Positions 1 through 11,227 of a DNA stretch of 64,000 bases are shown here, one piece after another; position 1 is the stretch's first letter; each line of letters starts with the position of its first letter. The notes below the pieces were generated by a model, which was given only the letters and a program-made list of their open reading frames with translations, did not search any database and was not told the DNA's origin. This stretch comes from Choanephora cucurbitarum (taxonomy: Eukaryota; Mucoromycota; Mucoromycetes; Mucorales; Choanephoraceae). Location of the stretch: contig JAIWNI010000053.1 in NCBI GenBank assembly GCA_025331435.1, forward strand, positions 124,001 through 188,000, in the 5' to 3' direction. Position numbers and translations under genes: made by a program.

Positions 1-81
1 AACACAAAGAACATTAACCGAAAAAACAGAAAGGGAAAGAAGCATGAGCATACAGGTGGATGCTGTGGTGGACATCATTAA
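1..81 (+). CDS. C-terminal tail of an unidentified upstream ORF (partial)
   Basis: The first frame is open from the window edge to a TAA at 79-81. It encodes a basic stretch followed by a Gly/Cys/His-rich end (HTGGCCGGHH). Two adjacent cysteines and a pair of terminal histidines could bind metal, but nothing else of the protein is visible, so the family cannot be named. The AT-rich DNA after the stop looks like 3' UTR. The fragment is only 26 codons, so chance openness is a real alternative. Confidence 0.3.
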   Translation, partial: NTKNINRKNRKGKKHEHTGGCCGGHH

Positions 82-406
82 GTTTATATTTCAGAAAAAA
101 AAAGTAATACATGTAAAACATTAGAAGGCATTTGTCATTGTTTTGGAAGTATGTTAAGCTTTCAATAAGAAACTGTCATACCAAATGAGTGATAGGTGCA
201 GTTACAAAATGAATTCATTCTATTGAAGTTTATTCGCTTCATTCTGTTGTTTCTTGTTAGATCCAAAAGCGTTACCTTTAGAAGCAGAAAGAGAAAAATA
301 AGCCCTCACTTGAAAGTCACAGCCATTCTATAAGAGACTCTCAAGAAGTTCAAGCTATGTTTCTTTTTTTCTTATTTATTTTTCTTATTTTTTTTATTAA
401 CAGACA

Positions 407-1205
407 ATGCTCCTATGTTATCGTTGTAGAGAGCAGTTAAGAGAACATGGCAAGAAGCCTTATATCACCTGCAAATATTGCACAGTATCCTGGCATATTG
501 ACTGTCTTATTCAACCTTCGCATACACCTATACCCGATACCTTAGACTGGCGATGTCCTCACCATCAGGAGCGTGCTCATGTAACATAACAAAAGCAACT
601 TGACTTGTTTCATATAACTTATTTCTAAAGCATGGTCAATAGACAACAAAACAGAGAGTGAAAGGAAAGGACGGCAGGACAGTGAAGGTACAACATACCT
701 CAGAAGATATCACATTTCATGAAGCAGAAAACATTGTTAAATATGGTGGTGTGGTCTATGGTATTCCTACCTGGCATATTGAACATGAATTCTTGGACTT
801 TGCTGCCAAGTAAAGCAAACACAATAGCATTGGATGGTTTAGAAAGTACTTATAAAAAAAATTTTTTTTTAATAGAAGAAGGCGTCGAGCAATGACTTTA
901 GATAGAGATTATAAGGACAGTACTGAAGAATGGATCAATAGTTTGCCTGTTGATTTCCCTGTATATAAGACAAAAGAACAACAACAAGGCGTTGAGATGT
1001 TATTGGAAGCAGCACATCATGTAAGCTTATGGCTTGCTTTATCACTCATGTTTTCTAACATGACAGATAGGTAAATACAAACAAAAGACAGATTGAATTG
1101 GATGAAGATGAATACAAAAGGATGGAGGCAATTGATCAATTAATCAAGTTAAAGGGTGGTGAGGATGAGTTATTAAAGATTCTATCGTCCAAAACAAATA
1201 AATAA
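407..1205 (+). CDS. PHD-finger protein resembling the second PHD region of Rco1/PHF12
   Basis: Inferred exons are 407-580, 643-809, 879-1020 and 1071-1205, giving 205 residues. The first exon encodes one C4HC3 PHD zinc finger: CYRC, CKYC, then WHIDC and RCPHH. The finger is followed by a segment with GGVVYGIPTWHIEHEFLDF and an acidic, lysine-rich tail. This order (atypical PHD ending in a CPHH pair, then a short VVY-IP-H---F motif) resembles the C-terminal half of Rco1/PHF12 proteins of Rpd3S-type histone deacetylase complexes, which read H3 tails and restrain transcription within genes. A typical Rco1 also has an earlier PHD finger, which I do not see. Upstream exons may exist: a T-rich acceptor-like sequence (ending at 403) lies just before the first ATG. 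The gene converges on COX10 with only 29 bp between stop codons, so the 3' UTRs probably overlap. Confidence 0.6.
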
Positions 1206-1234
1206 ATAACAGTAGATATACAGAGAAGAACTGA

Positions 1235-2368
1235 CTATTCTTCATCTTCTTCTTCTTCAATTTCCACTATCTCTTCTTGGTAACTGTATTTCTTATGAAC
1301 CATCATTAAGCCCAATAAGACAGGCAAATGAATGATACTACCAAAGAAGAGTTGTTTGGCATTTTTATCGTTACTAGAATATCACAGTGAGTTCCAAGTA
1401 TGTCAATTATGCTAAAACTCTTACCTTTTGCGCCAGAATTTCACAGCACCATAGAGTAAGGCACTATTGATCACAGTAGAATCAACAGCAAAGAGCCAAG
1501 AGGTCAAATCAAGATAGGTCAACCCCCAAGAAAGAGGAAACATGGCCAAACTGTATCTCAAGGAAACACGCGCATTCAACTTGGGATCGGTAACAGACAT
1601 CATTCGATAGCCAGCCTTAGAATAGTCTGCACGCAAATTCCAAGCAAGTGCATTGAAATGAGGAAATTGCCAAGCATACAAGATACCACCCAACACCCAT
1701 GCACCTGGATCAAGACTGTTGGTAGCTGCTGCCCAGCCCATCATAGGGGGGATACCACCCACAATAGCACCTACCCACGTATTGGCAATAGACGCTCTCT
1801 TCATGGGTGTATAGACACCTGTATACAGCAGAATGTTGGCTGCACCCAAACACGCTGTCAAAGGATTGACCATGGTAGCCAATGTGGTCACACCTGCAAT
1901 ACCTGTACCTACACCAAAACTGAAAGCATGAAAGGGTGAAAGGGCTCGACGGCCCAGCACGCGGTTACGTGTCCGAAGCATCTGTGCGTCGTAGGGTATC
2001 TCTATCCATTGATTGATGGCGTTGGCAGAGGTAATACAGAGGCCTGTGCCTACGGTGGTGAACAATAAGGTCGAGACATCCATGGCACCTGGGGCAATGG
2101 CGTATCCACACATGGCAGTCAAACCGACCAAGGCACCCAACTTGGCCTTGGCTAGTTCTTTGTAGAGTTTAGGTAGTTCAGCAAGGGTTGCTTGCGTGAT
2201 AGGCTTGAATTTGGTGCCTTTGAAGGTGGGCGTTGAGTCGACATCGGTTGCTTGTGTTGAATAGACACTGTGGGATGACGCTCGAGGGAATAATGGATAT
2301 CGAGCGATCGAACAACGAAGCTGATGGTGAAGATCGAAATGAGTGGATCGATGGACTGAACGCAACAT
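1235..2368 (-). CDS. COX10: COX10, mitochondrial protoheme IX farnesyltransferase
   Basis: Exons are 2368-1425 and 1373-1235 (51-bp intron), 360 residues. The enzyme adds a farnesyl group to heme B to make heme O, the first step to heme A for cytochrome c oxidase, in the inner mitochondrial membrane. The N-terminus is Arg/Ser-rich and fits a mitochondrial presequence. The UbiA prenyltransferase core begins near residue 70. The first Asp-rich motif appears as ANAINQWIEIPYDAQMLRTR with the RVLGRRALSP stretch after it, and the second region contains YAWQFPHFNALAW and RADYSKAGYRMM. The small second exon supplies the conserved end (AKQLFFGSIIHLPVLLGLMM) and an acidic tail of Glu/Asp repeats. It is divergently transcribed from HER2. 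Length and motif order match full-length fungal COX10, so I see no defect. Confidence 0.93.
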
Positions 2369-2729
2369 TTAAAAAGCTTAAAATGATTAAAAAAAAAAAA
2401 TAAAAAAAAATATTTGAGATAGGGGAGGGGGGGATTCAAAAGAAACATGTCAAAAAAATAAGATGATGAAAATTCAATTTTTTCTCTTTGAATCAAGGCT
2501 TAAATAAGATGCTTATTAACATGATCTTTACTGTCTCTATCTTGAACATGAGTGAATTGAACTTTTTTTTTTTCGTATTTTATGCATTCCTTTTGTCATG
2601 TACACTTTATTCGGACAATAACTTGATTATGTTTGAGATAGAGAGATGGCATCTATTTTTTTTTTTTTGATTTTTTACCTGTCAATTCAAGGTTTTATTT
2701 TTTTGATTTTTTTTAGAAAGAGATACACT
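2369..2729. promoter_or_regulatory. Divergent intergenic region between COX10 and HER2
   Basis: These 361 bp separate the start codons of two nuclear genes for mitochondrial proteins that point away from each other. The DNA is A/T-rich with long homopolymer A and T runs, which disfavour nucleosomes. I see no clear TATA box or named operator. It presumably holds both promoters. Confidence 0.5.
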
Positions 2730-4611
2730 ATGCAACTGCGAACATTCCAAAGGACCTTTGGCCTTTCAAGACAAGTAAGCCAAAGAGAAGGACATTCCAA
2801 CAGATAGACCTTCTACTTATGCTCATTCAGGTTCGCCATTCCTCCACAGTGGCCTTAAAAGAGGCACTCCACAATATCGACCGTCATAATGCTCATATCA
2901 ACGCGTTCATCTCTCTTCACGATCCAAACGATTTAGAACAAAAGGCTCGAGCAGCTGATCAAAGACATGCTGAAGGTTTGAATGACAATACGATCTATGG
3001 AATGATTGAACTCATTGAATGAGTTAGGGACAACACAAAGCAAGATTGATGGTATGACAATCGCTATCAAGGACAATATCTGTACCAGCTTTTTACCTAC
3101 TACCTGTGCCTCTCGTATGTTAAAAGGTATGTAAATAAAGGAAGAATAAGAGATCACCTGTGACCATCAAAGACTAGATTTCACTTCACCTTATGATGCT
3201 ACGGTGGTTGAATTATTGAAGGATGCTGGTGCATTAATTATGGGTAAAACCAACATGGACGAATTCGGTATGGGGTAAACATCTTTTATTCATTGGACCT
3301 TTGGTTATACAGTCAATTGAAAGCATTTTTTTCTTCAAGTTCAACCAATGAACATAGTGCATTTGGATCTGTTGTCAATCCATTATATCCAGATGAACAG
3401 AGATCAGCAGGTGGAAGTTCAGGTGGAAGTGCAGCCAGTGTAGCCATGCATATGTGTAAAGCGTAAGTGCCATAGAGACCCTATGCTTTAAAGAGAAGTT
3501 AATTTTTTTTTTATAAAAAAAAGTGCATTAGGTTCTGATACAGGTGGATCTGTTCGAATGCCTGCTTCTTACTGTGGATTGGTAGGATTCAAACCGAGTT
3601 ATGGTAGATGTTCTCGACATGGTTTAGTAGCCTATGCCAATTCATTAGACACGATCGGTATCTTGACACGGGATGTCAAGGATTGCGCTGATGTCTATCA
3701 GATCATTTCTCGATATGATCACCGAGACCCAACATCCATACCCGAGCCTTTGAGAGAGACATTAGATAAAGAGGATAGACAGCTAGCAGCTAGTCTAGAG
3801 CATGATCTTCGTGGTCTGGTTGTTGGTATTCCTCAAGAATTCTATGTGGATTCACTCTCATCTCAAGTCATTGAAGTATGGCGTAAGGGAATTGATCATC
3901 TTCAAAGTTTGGGTGCTACTATCGTGCCTGTCTCTTTACCCCATTTAAATCTTGCTTTACCTGCTTATTATATCATTGCCTTAGCAGAAGCAAGTTCTAA
4001 TTTAGCTCGTTATGATGGTATTCGTTTTGGTAAGCTATCTTTTTTTTGTGGTGATATCTGTATCTTATTGTGTTTTGAATTTAGGTCACCGAGAACCTGA
4101 TGAAACCAACCAATTGTTATATCAAAAGACACGTACAGTTGCCTTTGGTGATGAAGTCAAAAGACGTATCTTGTTAGGTACACATGTACTTACAGCTGGG
4201 TAAAAAAAGAAATTACAAGCCTATCTTTGATATGGTCATTCATGCCTTTATTTGTGTAGTACATATGACACTCTGTTCTTACCTGCTCAAAGTGCGCGAA
4301 GTGTAATTCAGAAAGAGTTTAATCAGGTGTTTAGACACCGCAACCATTTGAATAAGATGACTACGATGGGTCAAGCTGATGTCTTGTTGGTGCCGAGTGC
4401 TACTTCAATAGCACCTAAATTACAGCAAAAGGGTGGTGTACAGGAATACATTGATGATGTGATGACTGTACCTGCCAGTCTTGCTGGAATTCCTGCTGTC
4501 ACTGTACCTTTTGAACCAACAATTGGTCTTCAATTGCTTGGACAGTATGGCTTTGATCAATCTGTCTTACGTATAGCTGAACTTATGATGAAAGATGTAC
4601 AAAAACAATAA
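2730..4611 (+). CDS. HER2: Mitochondrial glutamyl-tRNA(Gln) amidotransferase subunit A
   Basis: Eight inferred exons: 2730-2774, 2831-2975, 3028-3126, 3178-3274, 3340-3462, 3524-4029, 4085-4199 and 4260-4611, giving 493 residues. This is the amidase subunit of the mitochondrial GatFAB/GatCAB complex, which converts misacylated Glu-tRNA(Gln) to Gln-tRNA(Gln) using glutamine as ammonia donor. The amidase-signature triad is visible: Lys in GMTIAIKDN, cis-Ser in [12 protein letters not shown], and nucleophile Ser in [11 protein letters not shown]. Other landmarks are [31 protein letters not shown] and [14 protein letters not shown]. The short first exon encodes a basic leader compatible with mitochondrial import. 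Between residues of exons 2 and 3 I placed an intron at 2976-3027, because it restores TTQSKIDGM in frame where the unspliced frame hits a stop. All triad residues are present, so it looks functional. Confidence 0.93.
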
Positions 4612-5289
4612 AAGGAGAAGAAAAAAAAAGACAACGTATAACGTTATTCTGTAGTTTGAAGAAAAGGTATCTTTATCACCCCCCCCCCCATATGGGTCTT
4701 ACATGAATCTATTGTTACTGTCTGAACATGAAGTTGAATGCAATTAAATTGACTTATAATCATTGTCTTCAAGATACTCATTAAGCATATGCAATATGAG
4801 TTGAATTGTATCTTATTATGCATACACAAGTGTCTGTTAGCCATAAGCGTTTTTTTTTTGGGCTTTCTTCATGATTTATCATCTTTGGCTATGTGATGAC
4901 TTCATTGTTATTCCCTTTTCATTTTACGATGAAAACAGGTTATTGTTGTATCATGATGAACAGAATTATGCTTGCATACAATCCTAGTTGGACACTTGAA
5001 TTGCTGATAGATTGACAACAAATCAACACCATAAAAAAGAAACTGGCTTTCTCTCTTACACTTTCTCTCGTTAACATACTCTTATTCAAAAAAAATGATA
5101 TGTTTTCAACTAAAAGGTATTTAGACACTGTTGATATACTGAGTGATGACAAACGTATAATTGACGGGATACAGAAAATGGCAAGTTTGCCTCTATACCT
5201 TTGCTGTCTTATGATTCATTGCTTGGTCTCACTTTTGAGGACGATACGCCTAATCATAGAAGGTGTGTGGTGGTGAATAAAATCCAAGC
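4612..5289. other. Gene-free AT-rich spacer with a poly-C tract
   Basis: No supportable gene. The start includes the likely HER2 3' end. A run of 11 C residues lies around 4679-4689. The last ~130 bp precede the relic heat-shock ORF and show no heat-shock element that I could recognise. Confidence 0.5.
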
Positions 5290-5766
5290 ATGTCACGACT
5301 CATGTTACTCTTTAGAAGAAAAAGAAGACACTTGGTAGAGTTATTTGGCTTATTGACGATAAGAAGCGTGTTGATGTTGCAGGAAATGAACCTTTTGATG
5401 GAAGTGGCGGGATGGCTTCAAGATGCAATTGATGCTCAAAACCCAGATGATACTATCCCTGTTGTGGAGAAAGATGGACGCGAAGAATCCTATGTGACGA
5501 TACATGGTTATGATGGAGAAAATATCAAAGTCATACATCCTAGCTTGGGTACATTTATCTTTAGCGGCTTTATGAACAACGAAGCTTCACTGAGAACTAA
5601 AGAGAAGCCCGCCTGTATTAACCAAGAATTGCGACCTCTTCAAGGAAAAGAGATTGGTATTCAAGCTGTTCAGAGCTCTAGTCCTGGGTGGTATTCCAAT
5701 GAACGTGTCTCTGGCATTTTCTCAAGAACTCTTGACTTGTTTACTCCTTTCAAAGCTTCATTGTAG
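5290..5766 (+). pseudogene. Degenerate small heat-shock protein (Hsp20) copy
   Basis: The single ORF of 158 codons is clearly related to the intact Hsp20 at 23138-23674. Shared blocks are VVEKDG/IVEKDE, HGYDGENIKVI versus PGYDKKDIKIE, FIFSGFM versus LVLSGSM, and SSSPGWYSNERVSGIFSRTL versus YSSPQWWVNERVSGSFSRTF. The first ~45 residues do not match the normal N-terminus. A stop codon cuts the protein soon after the FSRT block, removing the last beta strands and the C-terminal I-x-I region through which small heat-shock proteins form oligomers. The insert between the two halves of the alpha-crystallin domain is also shorter. A decayed duplicate is the simplest reading. An alternative is a truncated but expressed chaperone-like protein. 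Confidence 0.7.
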
Positions 5767-6253
5767 TCAAATCAGATGACCATCTTAAGCCTTATTCGTT
5801 GCTTTTCCAAATGAACGAGGGCATATTTGATAAGCTTAATAAACCATTGCTTAATGAGACACTTTTTTCTGCAGATTAAAGTGGTGGCACAAATAAGTGA
5901 ATATGCAGGAACCAATTGAGTTACCCTATTGCATTTGACAGTCAGGCACAGATATTGAGGGATAGCATTACAAAATAAATAAGCTCAATTAACAGTTGAA
6001 ACAGCTAATATAAGAACCCGAATACTGTGGAATAATTGAATTGTTAATTAGCTTGGTAATTTATATGGACAACACCTTATTTCAGACTCCATACACTCTC
6101 AGTAATATAAAGTAAAAGGTGTGGTGTAGTCTATTTTGGGAGATATCAGGTTACACTTGGAAAAAGGGAGGAAACTTCTACTGTATTTTAATTATTTCCT
6201 CCCCTTTTATTTAACTTTTTTTTTTTCTTTCCATCTCGTCTTTGAATCGCAAG
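5767..6253. other. Gene-free spacer upstream of the RhoGAP gene
   Basis: No coding signal. The final ~60 bp before the ATG at 6254 are pyrimidine-rich (runs of T and C), as in many fungal promoters just upstream of the transcription start. No named element is evident. Confidence 0.5.
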
Positions 6254-9200
6254 ATGGATCCTTATTATGAAAGTACGACAGGTGAAGAGTGTGAAGATCC
6301 TCATTGTCATGGCTGTCAAAAACCTATTGAAGATGGATCTGTTGTTCAGTTTGGTGATGGTATTTGGCATTTCGAGTGGTAAAAAAAAAAAGAATAAATT
6401 CAATTTTATTTTCAATCATCATACCAAAATATCATGTTCTAGTTTTCGTTGTGCCAAATGTCAAAAGTTAGTTGAATGCTATAGCAACCTATTGTTACTT
6501 AGAGACGGTAGTCCCATTTGTGAAGATTGTTCTTATAGCTGTAGTGCTTGTCATAAAACTATTAAAGATGAGGCTATTATGACAGGTAATAATTTAAGCT
6601 TTTTTTTTTCTTTTGGAGGTCATTTAACTTGTTTTTTTTTCTAAAGGTGACCAAGCCTATCATGCAGATTGTTTTCGATGTATTCAATGTGATAAAAAGA
6701 TCAATGACCTTGTGTTTACTCAGACAAACAAAGTAATCATGCATACAAAAAATATGAGTATTTAGGACTTATCTTGTTCAATTAGGGCATTTATTGTACA
6801 AAATGTCATGAAATGAAAAAACAACTTCGACTAAAGAAACGAGATGATCGCACAGTAAGGTTTTTTTAAAAAAAAATGGTTGATCCAAATTAACTCTATC
6901 GAATTAGAACATGAAGAATCCACTGTCTGAAAATGGAAAGTGGGGACCTTCCGTGCTACCCTCTCAACCCCAATTTTTAGGATTTCGAAGCTCCTCTACA
7001 AATTCAATTGTGAATGCTTATATCGAAGACACAATGACCAACAAAACACTCGAGTCCCAAGAGATCTTGGCACTGAACGAGATCCTGACGACACAGAGAA
7101 CAAGCGAGGAAGAGAACCGAGCCTCTCTGGATACATCTTTCGAGACCATTGAAACCAAAAATATCCAGGATCTAAAACGAGAGTTGATCGACACAAAGGC
7201 TCGGTTAAGAGAAGTGATGAGCAAGTTCAATAAAATCAAAGTAAGTTTAAAAGACAAAACGATAAGCTTGGGGTTTTGAAAAAAAAAAAACTAAAGTCAT
7301 GGGACACAACAGTCGATCAGTCGAAATGCACTGGATGAATTTCATATGGTCAAAGATCTCTATGCTACCGAAGTCCAGGCGAGACGTGAGGCCGAGACTC
7401 AGATGGTGCGACTCAAGAGCGAACTTGACTTTTACCATCAAGCCTCGTTATTTAATGGACCTGAATTTATCGAACTGAATAAAGACGAAATTGAGGAACT
7501 CGGCAAGACGCGCATCAGTCTGGAACAGACCTGTCATCAACTCAGGACAGAGCGGGATGGTCTGGTGGCAGATGTCGAGAAACATGCCAATGACATCAAC
7601 AAGCTCTTGGCCAGCCAGAAGCCCCAGGAACTGCATTGGGAACGCCTTCAACAAGCCTATCAACAACAACTGGATTCAATGCAACAAGAAGTCGCTACCA
7701 CCAAATCAAACGTGACCAAACTCCTAAAGGAACGCGAAGAGATCATCTCTGACATGATCCTGCTGAACTCCAAAAATGCCGAACTCTCCAAACTCAATAA
7801 CGATCTATCGCGCCGAGTGAACGAACGCGAACAGGAAGCCAAGGCTGTATTTGCAGGCACAAACTACCTGTCCGAGGCAGAGACACCGCCTGCAGAAGAA
7901 GAAAAGAAAGCCGCTCGACATCGTCGTAACCTGTCGACTGGATCCATCGATCTTGTCCAATCCAATTCACTGCCTGATCTCAAACCAGCCGATACCAAAC
8001 TCGCTCAACGCGATAGCTTCAATGGATCAGCAGCACCCAAACTCTTCAAGTTCAGAAGAAACAAGAGTCTGTCTGTCAAGAGCAAGACGACCCAAAAGCA
8101 AGAGACGAATGGATCTCAAGATAATAAATCTGAGCAGGCCTCAGAGAAAAAGGAGATGGATCGTCCTGCCGGTAAACATCATTTTGCTCAACAAAAGTTC
8201 TTGAGACCAAGTAAATGTGAATCTTGTGGTGAAAAGATGTGGCGAGTGAATGAATTGAAATGTATAGGTAACAAAAAAGAAAAAGATGTATTGACACTAT
8301 GGATCCACTTATTGTTCTATATAAGAATGTGGTATGACATGTCATGCCAAATGTACTTATAGTGTGCCACAAGCATGTTATCGAAAGGCTAGTGCAGATG
8401 TTCGATCGGATGGAGACAATACGCGCTTGATGTTTGGTAATGATCTGGCAAGACAGATACAGGCAGAAAAGAGTAAGATTCCTATGGTGGTTGAACGATG
8501 TATTGAATCAGTAGAGGCAAGAGGTAAAAAGGACGATACAATGGATCCATAGTCAACCGATTGACACTTTTCTGTGGAAATTAGGCATGGATTATGAAGG
8601 CATCTATCGTAAATCTGGAGGTGTAGGACAGATGAGACAGATTCAACAGGCATTTGAAAAGGGTGATTTACCAGACCTGATTGATGAAGAGAAATGGAAC
8701 GATATTTGTGCAGTCACCAGTGTGCTGAAGCAATACTTTAGAGACTTGCCTAATCCACTCTTCACTTATGAACTACACCCTAAATTCATGGATGCCATGA
8801 GTAAGTCTACCTTTTGATCAAAGTAGTATAGATGCTAAATATGGCTTGTAATAGTGATCTCTGACAGTAAAGAACAGCTTCAGACCATGAGTCAATTGAT
8901 TCAGACACTACCGATTGAAAACTTCAATACACTCAAATACCTTATGGAACATTTAGACAGGTAAGCCAAGTAGCAAACAGAAAAGCCACAATCTAACATT
9001 GTGATAGGATTCAAAAGAGACATAAGGAAAACCTGATGACCTCCAAGAACTTGGCTGTCATCTTTGGCCCTACTTTACTTCGAGCCAAGGATGCCAATCG
9101 TGATTTGTTAGAGATGAACCACAAGATCAATGTGATTGAATACATTCTGAATCATATGGAATCTGTGTTTCTGATTGAAGTCATGACCAACAGTACATCT

Positions 9201-9392
9201 GATCATCGTCGTGCCCATCTGCCTCCACTTCAACATGGGGAGGGTCTCAGTAGCTTACTGAACACATACCGCAACAGTGCTCCAACAACAGTCCAGGATA
9301 GCCAATCAGAAGAAGATATAGAACAAGGTCTGAATGATACTGTCATTTCTTTACCAGCAGTTCCTCCAAGACAGAATGCAAATTATATCTAA
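6254..9392 (+). CDS. Rho GTPase-activating protein with LIM, C1 and RhoGAP domains
   Basis: Ten inferred exons: 6254-6378, 6443-6585, 6647-6732, 6786-6854, 6908-7240, 7313-8267, 8326-8523, 8585-8800, 8855-8960 and 9008-9392, giving 871 residues. Domain order: two LIM zinc-binding domains (residues ~15-140; CHGC, HFECFRCAKC, CEDC, CSAC, HADCFRCIQC, CTKCHE), a long coiled coil (~150-370), a Ser/Thr- and Lys-rich linker, a C1 domain (~430-480; HHFAQQKF, CESC, CGMTCHAKC) and a RhoGAP domain (~530-720). The catalytic arginine finger is in GIYRKSGG, and the conserved NLAVIFGPTLLR helix follows. Such proteins switch off Rho-family GTPases that control polarity and wall growth. The LIM-coiled coil-RhoGAP layout recalls fungal Rga/Rho-GAP proteins, while the C1 domain suggests lipid (diacylglycerol-like) or membrane docking. 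Whether this C1 binds diacylglycerol is not visible. Confidence 0.9.
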
Positions 9393-9428
9393 GATAGTAT
9401 GTACAGGCTTATTTTATTAAAAGACAAG

Positions 9429-10917
9429 TTACATCATGCCCACACCCCATTTCTTTACAATATCTGGACAATTGTGTTTCAAGACAGCTTCAGTCACTTG
9501 AGCAGATTCCATCATCAGTTTGGTCATTCGGAATTCTTTAGGGCATTTACCAGCCATATCCACAGGACATACTAATTCCAATAACTGTAGGTTTTCAAAG
9601 GCCTATTATATAAAATTAGGATGAGCAAACAACATCTTTCAAATGCCTTACCTTCAAGGCCACTTGTTTCTTGTACAGCTTAATGCCTGTTGTCTGACTT
9701 TTGATCTGTGCATGATTGGCAAATTCCTTGTATTCATCATATACCATTTGAAAGTTAAAGGTGGTGATATCTCTTTCCAACAGTTTCTTCATACTGATGA
9801 TCAACACAATTTCCAATAGAGCAATACCCTTTAATAACTCTGTCTTTGAATCTGCTCTCTGGGTAAGACTGGATTCTACAAAATCATCAACAGATAGATA
9901 GGGTGAAACAGAGGCAAGTCTACAGACAGGATAAAACTACGAAGAAATCATCAGTCGATCAACTTGAGCAACTTATAGGTAGACTTTACACAGATCTTAT
10001 GAAACATACGGACATCTTTTGAGATATCAAAGATACGCCTTAATAGTGTATGAATGGTTGGATTTTGAAATAATCGATCCACTGCCTGATTGTAGGATGC
10101 ACTGCCCTTGTAACTGTCAGGCAGCAACAAGGTCTCTTTACAGATCTCAACAAACTGACCAAAATGAGAAGAAGGAAAGAGATAGATCTGACGATGAGAA
10201 AAGCGCGACTTGACACGTTTCTCAAGCAATTCAAGGGTATCGATACGACAGGTCAAGCCAATGACTGCCATTGGGTTTTGTGCACTCTGGGCTGCATCAA
10301 ACAGGTTATAGAGAAGTGCTTGTTTTGGGTGTTCTGCAAACAGATCGAATTCGTCTAGGATGAAAAGGACTGGTAAGGATGATTTACTGCCTGATTTCAA
10401 AAGAGACAGTAGATAGTCAAACGAGTCAGCAAAGGATGTCTATACATCAATATGAGTGAATGAGCATTCAACAAAACAAAAAAAGTTTACTTACAAATGT
10501 ACGATCAGCCTGTTCTTCAATCGCCAATTGACGAGCAATTTGATTCAATGCCAATCGATCACTTGTCTCTGTCAGACCATTTAACTTGACAATACAAAAG
10601 TCCTTGTGGATCTTTTGAAGATCGCGAATGACTGATCGTACCAGGGCTGTCTTGCCAGTACCTCGATTGCCAATCAACAGGCATGAGTTACTTTCACCTT
10701 TTGTGATGGTCTGTCGTAAGAGTGTATAGAGTGTGTTGTATTCGTTTTCAAGACCACGTAGTTGAGTGGGTAATTCAACACTGTTCAGACGAGCCAATAA
10801 GAGACGATGGACCAAGAGTCGATCGATACTGTCTGTCTCTTTATCAGTTTTGGCTAATTTGGGTCGAAAGTCATCTGATGTGTCAATCTCACTTTCTTCA
10901 ATAGTACGTTTGGCCAT
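9429..10917 (-). CDS. ORC4: Origin recognition complex subunit 4
   Basis: Exons 10917-10495, 10439-9990, 9936-9652 and 9602-9429 give 443 residues. ORC4 is an AAA+ subunit of the complex that marks replication origins and loads the MCM helicase. The Walker A motif GNRGTGKT is near residue 85 and Walker B is LFILDEFDLF near residue 155. Sensor-type sequences (VIGLTCRIDTLELLEKRVKSRF) follow, then the winged-helix C-terminus ending in LELVCPVDMAGKCPKEFRM. The third intron is placed at 9937-9989, because reading on from the second exon soon hits stops and splicing from TGT|GTAAAG restores VCRLASVSPYLSVDDF. The N-terminus is short and acidic/basic with no long disordered arm. It is divergent from the bHLH gene and convergent with the RhoGAP gene, only 36 bp apart. 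Confidence 0.92.
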
Positions 10918-11227
10918 CGTTTAAACTATATATATAAAATAGGATACACGCTTTTTTTTTTAATACTTTTTGACTGCTTAAATCAAGATATTTACCTATC
11001 TAAGTAATTCTACCACCTTACTCTTCTTTTGACCAATGATACTCTGGATCAATACCTGGACTCTATTGATGTTGAAACGTGACCCAGAAACCAGCCAATC
11101 AGAACTACACGTGCAAGAACATGGTTTTACTTATTGGAAATACAGTAATGCATTGAATCATGCTTTAGGTATCTAAATCGTTATTGGTATATTCTATCTC
11201 TTTTTCTTTTTTGTTTATCTTATTAGA
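10918..11227 (+). promoter_or_regulatory. Divergent ORC4/bHLH promoter with a 5' leader intron and uORF
   Basis: A TATA-like TATATATAAAA run sits at about 10927-10938, next to the ORC4 start. An upstream ORF begins with ATG at 11036. Unspliced it stops at 11174-11176 (46 codons). A plausible intron, donor at 11169 and acceptor ending 11226, would instead bring its frame to a TGA at 11229-11231, overlapping the main ATG as ATGA. This could couple uORF translation to the bHLH start, but the splice and transcript start are inferred. Confidence 0.35.
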
